A DNA stretch of 17,993 nt, taken from contig URQP01000050.1 of the NCBI GenBank assembly GCA_900550025.1, positions 1 through 17,993 of the forward strand. Reading direction: 5' to 3'. The first letter of the stretch is position 1; every line of letters starts with the position of its first letter. The position numbers and the translations under genes were made by a program. Below are positions 1 through 6,325 of the stretch, in pieces. Origin of the DNA: an uncultured Porphyromonadaceae bacterium (GTDB lineage: Bacteria; Bacteroidota; Bacteroidia; Bacteroidales; Muribaculaceae). The notes under the pieces are model-generated. The model saw only the letters and a list, made by a program, of their open reading frames with translations, ran no database searches and was not told the DNA's origin.

Positions 1-35
1 GGGATGCGTCGCCGCTGATTTGTCAATGCAGCAAC

Positions 36-86
36 TATAACCTGACACCGCCACGCTGGGGGACAGCGTGGCGGTGTCAGGTTATA
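36..86. repeat. Perfect 23-bp inverted repeat (strong hairpin)
   Basis: Positions 36-58 and 64-86 are exact reverse complements, separated by a 5-nt loop (GGGGA). The core is GC-rich (gacaccgccacgctg) and the ends are AT-rich. It begins 56 nt beyond the stop of the leftmost minus-strand gene, so it could end that operon. Neither side carries a clear T-run, so it is not a textbook intrinsic terminator. A dispersed palindromic intergenic element is an equal possibility. Apart from this hairpin I see nothing convincing in 1-141. Confidence 0.75.
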
Positions 87-141
87 AATATAAAGGCGTT
101 TAGTACCCCATCCGCAACGCCTGCACTGTTTCCCGCGGAGG

Positions 142-285
142 CTAGTTTATTTCTAAATATAAGTCTAATATGTTTTCACATTCTTCGTAGAATCGTATTG
201 CATGTTCACGGTTTTTGAAATTCTTTATCATCTCTTCTTTCACGGCTTTCTTGAACTCTTCTAAACTCATCTGTTTGTTATCCAT
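142..285 (-). CDS. Small soluble protein, 47 aa, unknown function
   Basis: The reading frame runs from ATG at 283-285 to TAG at 142-144 and gives a 47-residue product. It is highly charged, with many Lys and Glu, and is predicted helical (it begins MDNKQMSLEEFKKAVKEE). It has no membrane segment and no signal peptide. It sits 13 nt after the stop of the 58-aa membrane protein gene and is the last member of the minus-strand operon. An A-rich stretch without a Shine-Dalgarno sequence precedes the ATG, as is usual in Bacteroidota. The coding composition (few rare residues, balanced charge) and tight operon spacing argue for a real gene. I recognise no family. In the same frame after the amber stop, 13 more codons run to TAA at about 100; I take this as chance. 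Confidence 0.6.
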   Translation of the reverse strand: MDNKQMSLEEFKKAVKEEMIKNFKNREHAIRFYEECENILDLYLEIN

Positions 286-298
286 TGCTGTATTTTTA

Positions 299-475
299 TT
301 ATTTAAAATTATCTATGTACTTATTATATTTGCCTCGTCTATATACTATTGATATTATTGAAGGGAAAAATATCAAACAGCAAATTATGTCTATTATCCA
401 ACTGCCAGTGCTACGATTGTATTCAACCTTTTCGTTATGTTTGCGGATTTTTTTATTAAGTTCTTCTTGGTCCAT
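299..475 (-). CDS. Small membrane protein, 58 aa, unknown function
   Basis: The frame runs from ATG at 473-475 to TAA at 299-301 and gives 58 residues. Residues 1-24 are hydrophilic and charged (starting MDQEELNKKIRKHNEKVEYN). Residues 26-45 form one hydrophobic helix (WIIDIICCLIFFPSIISIVY), and a basic tail (RRGKYNKYIDNFK) follows. By the positive-inside rule the basic tail is probably cytoplasmic, but the basic N-terminus makes the topology uncertain. The gene lies 11 nt after the 68-aa membrane protein gene and 13 nt before the 47-aa gene, all on the minus strand, which supports a single transcript. No family is recognised. Confidence 0.6.
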   Translation of the reverse strand: MDQEELNKKIRKHNEKVEYNRSTGSWIIDIICCLIFFPSIISIVYRRGKYNKYIDNFK

Positions 476-486
476 AATTTAAATCT

Positions 487-693
487 TTAATTGGTTTCTG
501 AATTACTTGGTTTATTTGTTTTCATATCTACATAGTCTATCCTTTTTGAAGAGCAAAGAGTAATTATGAGCCCTAAAGGAAAAAAGATTATAGATAGAAT
601 AAAGGCTCCTCCGAATCCTATTTTCCTATTTCGCCCGATGCATCCTATTCCGTATGCAATAGCTACAATGATTATCAGAAAAAATATTTGCAT
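487..693 (-). CDS. Small two-helix membrane protein, 68 aa
   Basis: There are two hydrophobic segments, residues 2-18 and about 28-48, joined by a short basic loop (GRNRKIGFGG) and followed by a hydrophilic tail. The layout of helix, G-R-N-R-K-I-G loop, helix ending in FPLGLII, then a short polar tail matches a type of small inner-membrane protein common in Bacteroidota and their phages. That match comes from memory of the pattern, not a search. The gene begins 3 nt after the stop of the J-domain gene, so the two are very likely translated from one message. The function is unknown. It could help anchor or position the J-domain protein encoded just before it, but this is inference only. Confidence 0.75.
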   Translation of the reverse strand: MQIFFLIIIVAIAYGIGCIGRNRKIGFGGAFILSIIFFPLGLIITLCSSKRIDYVDMKTNKPSNSETN

Positions 694-696
694 AGT

Positions 697-1119
697 TTAT
701 TTGTTTTTAAAAGTTATATTCAATTCTTTTTCTGCGCGTTCTTTCAAGGCGAGGAGTGCGGTATAATTACGTTTGTTCGCCACCAAGAGCCCGAAAATTT
801 CGGTAGCTTTGTCATTTAGTTCCTTATCGGTGAACCGGTCGGGATGGCATTCTTTTTTCAAACTGTCAAAAAGAGCTTTTGATTTGAAAGAACTATTGAT
901 GACATTATTGAAATCAATATCGCCCTCGTGCATTATTTTTTCTTTTGTACTGTTTCTTGCCGCTTGTTTCCGTTTGTGAAATAGTGCAGTACCTAATATT
1001 AGAATTATTGCAAACTCAGCTATTGCCGCATACATCCAGAAATCAGGTATGTTGTATCCTGATGCGGCAGTATGTCTTACAATTGATTGAATGGAATCCA
1101 TATAGTTACTTGTTTTCAA
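697..1119 (-). CDS. Membrane-anchored J-domain-like protein, 140 aa
   Basis: Residues 29-47 form a single transmembrane helix near the N-terminus, followed by a basic stretch (HKRKQAARNSTKEK), so the C-terminal part is predicted cytoplasmic. Residues about 68-137 resemble the helix II-HPD-helix III core of a J domain. HPD is at 92-94 inside KKECHPDRF, followed by a helical segment (ATEIFGLLVANKRNYTALLALKERA). J domains stimulate ATP hydrolysis by DnaK-type Hsp70 chaperones through HPD, so this protein may recruit DnaK to the membrane. It lacks the Gly/Phe and zinc-finger regions of DnaJ. The ATG at 1119 overlaps the upstream gene by 14 nt. An internal ATG at 1101 (residue 7) would remove the overlap, so the start is not certain. 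The client is unknown. Confidence 0.8.
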   Translation of the reverse strand: MKTSNYMDSIQSIVRHTAASGYNIPDFWMYAAIAEFAIILILGTALFHKRKQAARNSTKEKIMHEGDIDFNNVINSSFKSKALFDSLKKECHPDRFTDKELNDKATEIFGLLVANKRNYTALLALKERAEKELNITFKNK

Positions 1120-1513
1120 TAAATTTTCCTATGTTGGCATAATCTATCAAAGACCAACGGCATCCGTAGCGTCCGTGGTCGCTGCAAACTTCTAATGTGT
1201 CCCATCCCAAAACGACCAGACGGCGTACTAATATCTCGTCGGAAAGCACAACTTCGCCTATCACTACAGTTTCTTCTTTTGTCAGTTGCCTTCCTGCTAA
1301 TGCCTGAATGCGGAATCCTGTATTAAGCAATGCGGAAAATTCGTGCCGGTAGGAGGACTCTCCGCGGGAGAAACTTGCTTTCAACGCTGTTGGTGCATCA
1401 CCAGTGATGAATGCTGCCCGTGCTGTTTCGTTGAAACTTCGAATCAGTTTGTTGCGTTCGCTGCGGTCTCTGAACCATTCTGCTATTCTATTCCAAGAAT
1501 TTGCTATATTCAT
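1106..1513 (-). CDS. Conserved-looking hypothetical protein, 135 aa
   Basis: This is a soluble protein with no signal peptide or membrane helix. The N-terminal half is helical and basic (RNKLIRSFNETARAAFITGD, residues 21-40). The middle has an alternating hydrophobic segment (VVIGEVVLSDEILVRRLVVLGWDTLEV, residues 83-109), and the C-terminus carries two cysteines near Trp (SDHGRYGCRWSL). I recall similar hypothetical proteins beside J-domain genes in Bacteroides, but can name no domain. It follows the 357-aa gene by 47 nt and overlaps the J-domain gene by 14 nt, so it belongs to the same unit. Its strong co-localisation suggests it works with the J-domain protein, possibly as a client or adaptor. 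This is inference. Confidence 0.75.
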   Translation of the reverse strand: MNIANSWNRIAEWFRDRSERNKLIRSFNETARAAFITGDAPTALKASFSRGESSYRHEFSALLNTGFRIQALAGRQLTKEETVVIGEVVLSDEILVRRLVVLGWDTLEVCSDHGRYGCRWSLIDYANIGKFIENK

Positions 1514-1560
1514 AATTGTATGAAATTCAATACAAGAGAATCTGTTTATTGATAGTTGTA

Positions 1561-2634
1561 TTACCGTTTCTCATAATTATTTCGCCAATCTATCAGGTGG
1601 TGGGGGAGTTTGACTGATTTAGCTGTCGCCCGGTTGCCTGTGACATAGTAATATCGTGCAAGGCTGTCGTCGAATTCCCTGATGAACGCCTCTCTTATCC
1701 GGGCGCATTTTTCGTTGATTGAGTTGCTGCAAGGATTTGTCAGGTCGTCAATGCTTTGTCTTATGGCTTCGTCAGAACTGCGTCCGCTCAATTTCGAATA
1801 TATGTCGGAGAGTTCTTCCTTATAATCCGGCAGTGTCTTGAAAAGTATCCCTTCCGGATGGCGCAGGAACAAGAAATATACGGCTTTGACAAGTGGTGTC
1901 ATTTTAATTTCTTTGTAGTCGTAGTCTGGCAGGAATATGTGCCCTGTTTCCGTTATCTGCATACGGCTTAACTTGATTTGTGGCTTTAATAATGATTTCA
2001 ATACCATCTCGCTTATGCCATATTGCCGCAGTTGCTCTATTTTTTCACGGACATCTTGCATTATGTTTGTCACTTCCGCGTCGAAATGCAGGTCAGCGTA
2101 GTTGACATCATGTTCCTGAGAGTCATAAAAGTCTTCCAAATCGGCTGTCCGTGCATCCATAAAAGGGATACGTCCGTTTTCCTGCTCGCATTTGAACGTA
2201 TCAAGCATAGCCGACGCTATGGAGTATAGCGATTGTCCTCCGTCTGGTAATGTTATCGATTTGAATGTGTAAAAATTAGAGCCTGAATTCTCATCGTCAT
2301 AGATTATCAATGACGGTTCTGGTAGGTGGTATCCGTTTTCTTTATAGATGCCGTTCAAGAAAGTGCTGTCGGGAAGTATTCCGTCAGCTTTTTTGATATA
2401 AGGTGTGTAATATCTGATAAAATCTTCGTTGCTGATTTCTTCGGCAATGCGCGGAATGTAGCAAAACCGATGCCTTGATTCTTGGAATGCCGATGCCAAT
2501 TGGCTGTAATTGTTCTGAATGAATTGATTTATGGCAGGGTTGTATGTCCCTTCTGCATATATTACTTCCGCATCCTTCGGGCAAAAAGGCAAAGGATGAC
2601 GGAACCGTAGTATGTCAGTTTTTAGTGTTGTCAT
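1561..2634 (-). CDS. Hypothetical two-part protein, 357 aa, first gene of the J-domain operon
   Basis: This is a soluble protein with no signal peptide. Residues 1-200 are an unrecognised N-terminal region rich in aromatic and acidic residues. Residues about 222-351 form a separate C-terminal module. Its landmarks are MTPLVKAVYFLFLRHPEGI (245-263), DYKEELSDIY (270-279), SINEKCARIREAF (305-317), DDSLARYYYVTGN (322-334) and LPHHLIDW (343-350). The module's spaced hydrophobic helices and terminal beta-like segment suggest a winged-helix-like fold, but this is not proven. I recall the same C-terminal pattern in several Bacteroides hypothetical proteins. A promoter lies just upstream at 2655-2686. 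The start ATG at 2634 sits about 15 nt past the expected transcription start, which supports it. The function is unknown; a sensor or regulator for the operon is one guess. Confidence 0.8.
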   Translation of the reverse strand: MTTLKTDILRFRHPLPFCPKDAEVIYAEGTYNPAINQFIQNNYSQLASAFQESRHRFCYIPRIAEEISNEDFIRYYTPYIKKADGILPDSTFLNGIYKENGYHLPEPSLIIYDDENSGSNFYTFKSITLPDGGQSLYSIASAMLDTFKCEQENGRIPFMDARTADLEDFYDSQEHDVNYADLHFDAEVTNIMQDVREKIEQLRQYGISEMVLKSLLKPQIKLSRMQITETGHIFLPDYDYKEIKMTPLVKAVYFLFLRHPEGILFKTLPDYKEELSDIYSKLSGRSSDEAIRQSIDDLTNPCSNSINEKCARIREAFIREFDDSLARYYYVTGNRATAKSVKLPHHLIDWRNNYEKR

Positions 2635-2654
2635 ATTATTTGTTCTTTCGTTTG

Positions 2655-2686
2655 CGAAATTATGTTGTTATTATTTCTTTGACAAA
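2655..2686 (-). promoter_or_regulatory. Bacteroidota-type promoter for the six-gene minus operon
   Basis: On the minus strand, TTTG (2683-2686) is followed after exactly 20 nt by TAATTTCG (2655-2662). That is seven of eight matches to the -7 consensus TAnnTTTG, at the correct spacing. Transcription would start near 2648-2651, about 15 nt before the ATG at 2634. Confidence 0.65.
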
Positions 2687-2775
2687 AAATTGCAAGGCTT
2701 GCAGGTGCTGTTTGACAGTAGTAGGCAGATTGTTTTATTGATTGTTGTGGCGGGAAATGATTTGGCGTGAAACAG

Positions 2776-2809
2776 ACAAGGGCCGGGGATTAAGTTCCCT
2801 GACCCTTGT
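2776..2809 (-). terminator. Hairpin after the EF-G2 gene, likely terminator
   Basis: The 7-bp outer stem ACAAGGG/CCCTTGT extends through a G-U pair and a C-G pair. After one mismatch, a 3-bp GGG/CCC stem closes an 8-nt loop. It begins 23 nt after the EF-G2 stop codon and before the promoter of the next minus-strand operon. The T-run after it is weak (CTGTTTC), so termination strength is uncertain. Confidence 0.5.
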
Positions 2810-2832
2810 GCAAACGTATGTCTTAGAAAGTG

Positions 2833-4989
2833 CTATTCGTCCTTGTTTTCCTCTTGGTATGCCTTCAGGAGCTTCTCTTGAACGTCTGACGGAACAAGCT
2901 CGTAAGAAGCGAACTTCATGGAGAATGACGAGCGTCCGCCGGTAATCGAACTGAGGGCGGTGGAGTAGGTCGACATTTCTTTCAACGGAACGCGAGCGGT
3001 GATTTTCTCGAATCCCTTTTCGCTTTCCATGCCCATGATTATTGCGCGGCGGCCTTGCAAGTCGCTCATCACGTCGCCCATCTTGTCGCTCGGCACAAGT
3101 ACTTCCACATCGTATACCGGCTCAAGGATTTTCGGGTTGGCGTTGCGGAACGCTTCGCTGAACGCGTTACGTCCGGCAAGGCGGAACGAGATTTCGTTGG
3201 AGTCAACTGGGTGCATCTTGCCGTCGTAGATGCATACTCTCACGTCGCGTGCATAAGAGCCGGTAAGCGGGCCTTGCTCCATACGGTCCATCAATCCTTT
3301 TACGATTGCCGGGATGAAACGAGCGTCGATTGCGCCGCCTACGATACAGTTGTAGACCACGAGCTTGCCGCCCCATTCGAGCGGGATTTCCTGCTTGTCG
3401 CGCACGCTCATACGGTATTCCTGATTGTTGAAACGGTAAGTGTCGGGTTCCGGCATTCCTTCTGTGTACGGCTCGATAATCAAGTGTACTTCGCCGAATT
3501 GTCCTGCGCCTCCTGATTGCTTCTTGTGGCGGTAGTCGGCACGTGCGGCTTTCGTTATCGTCTCGCGGTACGGTATGCGCGGCTCAAAGAAGTTGACAGG
3601 CAGTTTCTCGTTATTCTCGATACGCCATTTCAAGGTGCGCAGGTGGAATTCTCCCTGACCTGAAACGATGGTCTGTTTCAGTTCTTTCGATTGTTCTACC
3701 AGCCATGTCGGGTCTTCCTGGTGCATGCGGTTGAGTATCTCGCTCAGTTTCTCGGCATCAGCCTCGTTGACCGGCTTGACTGCGCGTTGATATTTCGGAG
3801 CCGGATACTTGATGAAATCAAATACGTTTTCACAACCTTTTTCGTTCAGCGTGTCACCGGTGCTGACATCTTTCATTTTGACGGTAGCACCAATATCTCC
3901 GGCTTTTATTTCATCGACAGCGGTACGTATCTGTCCGCATACGCAGAAAATTTGTGCGATACGTTCTTTGTTGCCGGTACGCATATTAGTAAGGTCGCTT
4001 CCTGCTTTCAATGTTCCTGACATCACTTTGAAGTACGACACCTCGCCGATATGCGGCTCTACTGAAGTCTTGAACACAAACAGGCTTACAGGACCTTCCG
4101 GGTCGGCTGCCACTTCTTCGCCTTTTGTGTTGACGGGCTTAGGCATTTCATTGACAAACGGCACTACGTTGCCGAGGAATTCCATCATACGGCGCACGCC
4201 CATATCTTTCAATGCGCTTACGCAGAATACCGGCAGGATGCTGCGGTCTGCCAATCCTTTACGGATTCCCTCGCGCATCTCGTCTTCCGTAAGTATGCCT
4301 TGGTCGAAGAATTTCTCCATCAGGTTCTCGTCGTTCTCGGCAGCGGCTTCGACAAGCAGCTTGTTGAGTTCCTGTGCTTTTCCCATCTGGTCAGCCGGAA
4401 TTTCGGAAATGGTAGGAACGCCTCCTTCCGGTCCCCAGCTGTACATTTTCATCAGTAGCACGTCAATCATGGCATTGTATCCGTTGCCCGGATTGATAGG
4501 ATATTGTACGAGGACAATCTTGTTGCCGAACACTTCTTTCATCTGATGTACTACATTCTCGAAATCTACGTTGTCGGCATCAAGTTGATTTATTGCGAAA
4601 ATGACAGGTTTCTTGACATTCTCCGTAACACGGAATATGTTCTGTGTGCCTACTTCCACGCCGTATTGCGCGTCGATTAACAGTACACCTGTGTCTGTGA
4701 CATTAAGGGCTGTGATGGCGTTGCCTACAAAGTCGTCGCTGCCCGGGCAATCTATTACATTCAGCTTCTTATTAAGAAACTCGGCGTAGCACACCGTTGA
4801 GAATACAGTATAGCCATACTCTTTTTCTACAGGGAAGTAATCGCACACTGTATTGCCGTTTTCTACAGTCCCTCTGCGTTTTATAACTCCACACTCGTAG
4901 AGCATTGCTTCAGCGAGTGTGGTTTTACCTGAGCCTTTACTGCCTATTAAGGCGATGTTTTTAATTTCGTTAGTTCCGTAAACTTTCAT
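2833..4989 (-). CDS. fusA2: EF-G paralog of the EF-G2 type (translation GTPase-like factor), 718 aa
   Basis: This is a full-length five-domain EF-G homologue. The P-loop is GSKGSGKT (16-23). Switch I is E-Y-G-Y-T-V (57-62) where canonical EF-G has E-R-G-I-T-I. G3 is DCPGS (80-84) in place of DTPGH, so the catalytic His is Ser. G4 is NQLD (134-137) in place of NKxD. Domain III has the SGQGEFHL segment, and domains IV-V are present (RADYRHKKQSGGAGQFGEV, GMESEKGFEKITARVPLKEM). From memory it closely resembles EF-G2 of Bacteroides thetaiotaomicron. That factor is reported to lack GTPase activity, to support translation during carbon starvation under control of the regulator Cur, and to be needed for gut colonisation. 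Ribosome protection (TetQ-like) is less likely given this match. The gene stands alone, divergent from hemW. The functional transfer to this organism is inference. Confidence 0.9.
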   Translation of the reverse strand: MKVYGTNEIKNIALIGSKGSGKTTLAEAMLYECGVIKRRGTVENGNTVCDYFPVEKEYGYTVFSTVCYAEFLNKKLNVIDCPGSDDFVGNAITALNVTDTGVLLIDAQYGVEVGTQNIFRVTENVKKPVIFAINQLDADNVDFENVVHQMKEVFGNKIVLVQYPINPGNGYNAMIDVLLMKMYSWGPEGGVPTISEIPADQMGKAQELNKLLVEAAAENDENLMEKFFDQGILTEDEMREGIRKGLADRSILPVFCVSALKDMGVRRMMEFLGNVVPFVNEMPKPVNTKGEEVAADPEGPVSLFVFKTSVEPHIGEVSYFKVMSGTLKAGSDLTNMRTGNKERIAQIFCVCGQIRTAVDEIKAGDIGATVKMKDVSTGDTLNEKGCENVFDFIKYPAPKYQRAVKPVNEADAEKLSEILNRMHQEDPTWLVEQSKELKQTIVSGQGEFHLRTLKWRIENNEKLPVNFFEPRIPYRETITKAARADYRHKKQSGGAGQFGEVHLIIEPYTEGMPEPDTYRFNNQEYRMSVRDKQEIPLEWGGKLVVYNCIVGGAIDARFIPAIVKGLMDRMEQGPLTGSYARDVRVCIYDGKMHPVDSNEISFRLAGRNAFSEAFRNANPKILEPVYDVEVLVPSDKMGDVMSDLQGRRAIIMGMESEKGFEKITARVPLKEMSTYSTALSSITGGRSSFSMKFASYELVPSDVQEKLLKAYQEENKDE

Positions 4990-5042
4990 GTATTATGGAT
5001 TATTAAAAAGTTAGTAAAATGTTAGTTCGTTTTTTCAGGGTC

Positions 5043-5073
5043 GAAAAGTAGTTATTATTATAGAATTAGCAAA
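5043..5073 (-). promoter_or_regulatory. Candidate promoter for the EF-G2 gene
   Basis: On the minus strand, TTTG (5070-5073) is followed after 19 nt by TACTTTTC (5043-5050), seven of eight matches to TAnnTTTG. Transcription would start near 5037, leaving a leader of about 47 nt before the ATG at 4989. Confidence 0.5.
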
Positions 5074-5082
5074 GTATATTCT

Positions 5083-5098
5083 TATGTTTGAAAACATA
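5083..5098. promoter_or_regulatory. 16-bp palindrome, candidate operator between fusA2 and hemW
   Basis: TATGTTT-GA-AAACATA is a perfect palindrome with 7-bp arms around a 2-bp centre. Its centre lies about 53 bp upstream of the inferred EF-G2 transcription start, just beyond the -33 element, which is where an activator would bind. It is also about 48 bp upstream of the hemW start. The regulator is not identified. Cur is a natural candidate because it activates fusA2 in Bacteroides, but I cannot confirm a motif match. Confidence 0.4.
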
Positions 5099-5124
5099 TT
5101 TACCGTTAATTGGCATAAATTTGT

Positions 5125-5132
5125 TAATTTTG
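5125..5132 (+). promoter_or_regulatory. -7 element of hemW, placing transcription start at the ATG
   Basis: TAATTTTG matches TAnnTTTG exactly. The upstream -33 region is weak: TTTA at 5099-5102 with 22-nt spacing is the nearest candidate. Transcription should begin at about 5136-5140, on or within a few nucleotides of the hemW ATG at 5139. The mRNA would then be nearly leaderless. Confidence 0.55.
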
Positions 5133-5138
5133 CAGCTA

Positions 5139-6257
5139 ATGGCGGGTCTTTATATACATATTCCTTTTTGTAAGCGTAAGTGCATTTACTGCGATTTCTA
5201 TTCCATAGCCGGTCCGCCTGATTTAATGGGCGGCTATGCAGGGGCGTTGATTGATGAGTTTGATAATCGTAAGGATGAGCTGGGAGGCGAGCGTATCAGC
5301 ACCGTTTATTTGGGTGGCGGGACTCCTTCTTTAATGCCTGCCGGTTTGTTGTACAAGATAGTTTCACATATAGGGTTGGACGGTGTGGAAGAAGCTACTA
5401 TTGAAGTGAATCCTGACGATGTAGCTATGGAATACGTCAAGGAACTTGCGGATATGGGTTTCAATCGTGTGAGTATGGGTGTTCAAAGTTTTATCGATTC
5501 TGAACTGCGGCTGCTCAATCGCCGGCATGATGCCAAAGGTGCAAGAAACGCTGTGGATATATTAAAGCGGTGTGGCATCCATAACATAAGCATTGACCTC
5601 ATTTATGGCATACCCGGCCAGACGCTCCAATCGTGGCGTGAGTCGATAGATGCGGCTTTATCATTGGATGTCCCGCATATATCGGCTTATAATTTGACAT
5701 ACGAGGAGGGCACACGGCTTACGATGATGCGTGACAAGGGCAGGATAAAAGATGTGGGCGATGAATTGTGTGTCGGTATGTTTGATGCACTTTCCGGTTT
5801 GTTGTCAGATGCCGGTTATGAACAGTATGAAATTTCCAATTTCTCCAAGCCGGGAATGTATTCGAGGCATAATTCCTCATACTGGAATTTTACGCCATAT
5901 TTGGGACTCGGGGCATCTGCCCATAGTTTCGACGGACGAAAGAGGCGCTATAACCCTTCCAATTTGCGTGAATATGTTAAACTCATAAAAGAAAAAGGAT
6001 ATGCATACAGAGTGGAGGAAGAGACGGAGAACCAGTTATATAACGAATGGGTAATGACTCGGTTGAGAACGAAATGGGGGCTTGATATAAATGATTTGGG
6101 AACGCGTTTTGCCCGGCATTATGAAAAGACGGCGGCAGAAATACTTGAAAAATATTCTGGAGATGGCGATATTCATATCGAGAATGGGATAGCGCGGCTT
6201 ACAAAAAAAGGGATAATGATTTCCGATATGATTTTCCGCGATTTGTTCGTAGTGTGA
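5139..6257 (+). CDS. hemW: Radical SAM heme chaperone HemW, 372 aa
   Basis: HemW is a radical SAM protein that binds heme and is proposed to deliver it to apoproteins such as respiratory enzymes. It was formerly annotated as an oxygen-independent coproporphyrinogen III oxidase. The Fe-S motif CxxxCxxC is at C11, C15 and C18 (FCKRKCIYCDF). GGGTPS, IEVNPDD, a GVQSF segment, DLIYGIPGQT and the C-terminal HNSSYW segment with GLGASAHSF follow in family order. HemW lacks the extra N-terminal cysteine of HemN and is shorter, as here. The frame is open to a TTG at 5088, but that start would precede the -7 element. The ATG at 5139 gives the conserved beginning MAGLYIHIPFC and the family's usual length, so I chose it. 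It is divergently transcribed from the EF-G2 gene. Confidence 0.93.
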   Translation: MAGLYIHIPFCKRKCIYCDFYSIAGPPDLMGGYAGALIDEFDNRKDELGGERISTVYLGGGTPSLMPAGLLYKIVSHIGLDGVEEATIEVNPDDVAMEYVKELADMGFNRVSMGVQSFIDSELRLLNRRHDAKGARNAVDILKRCGIHNISIDLIYGIPGQTLQSWRESIDAALSLDVPHISAYNLTYEEGTRLTMMRDKGRIKDVGDELCVGMFDALSGLLSDAGYEQYEISNFSKPGMYSRHNSSYWNFTPYLGLGASAHSFDGRKRRYNPSNLREYVKLIKEKGYAYRVEEETENQLYNEWVMTRLRTKWGLDINDLGTRFARHYEKTAAEILEKYSGDGDIHIENGIARLTKKGIMISDMIFRDLFVV

Positions 6258-6285
6258 AAAAAGTTATGCCAGAGGATATTTTTTC
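6256..6285 (+). terminator. Weak terminator-like A/T stem after hemW
   Basis: GAAAAAA (6256-6262) pairs with TTTTTTC (6279-6285) across a 16-nt loop, overlapping the hemW stop codon. The stem has only one GC pair, so it is weak. It also occupies the place where a -33 element for the next operon would be expected. Confidence 0.25.
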
Positions 6286-6297
6286 AAGCTAACTTCG

Positions 6298-6305
6298 TAC
6301 CTTTG
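6298..6305 (+). promoter_or_regulatory. -7 promoter element of the sugar-nucleotide operon
   Basis: TACCTTTG is an exact TAnnTTTG match 20 nt before the ATG of the aminotransferase gene at 6326, giving a leader of roughly 15 nt. No TTTG is found at the -33 position, so the promoter may be weak or need an activator. Confidence 0.6.
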
Positions 6306-6325
6306 CAGCAAAATAACAGATAAGA

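Noticed and set aside
3..215. Long plus-strand frame without a stop across the left edge
   Set aside because: It passes through the perfect inverted repeat and antisense through the 47-aa gene, has no start codon in the window, and shows no domain. Probably chance openness of GC-rich sequence.
2742..2945. 67-aa plus-strand open frame spanning the gap after the EF-G2 gene
   Set aside because: It covers the hairpin at 2776-2809 and the end of the EF-G2 gene in antisense, and has no promoter, hydrophobic pattern or family likeness.
3809..4546. 245-aa plus-strand open frame
   Set aside because: It lies wholly antisense to the EF-G2 gene, whose frame has unmistakable family motifs. The antisense product is Ser/Thr/Pro-rich without domain structure, as expected from a codon-biased shadow.
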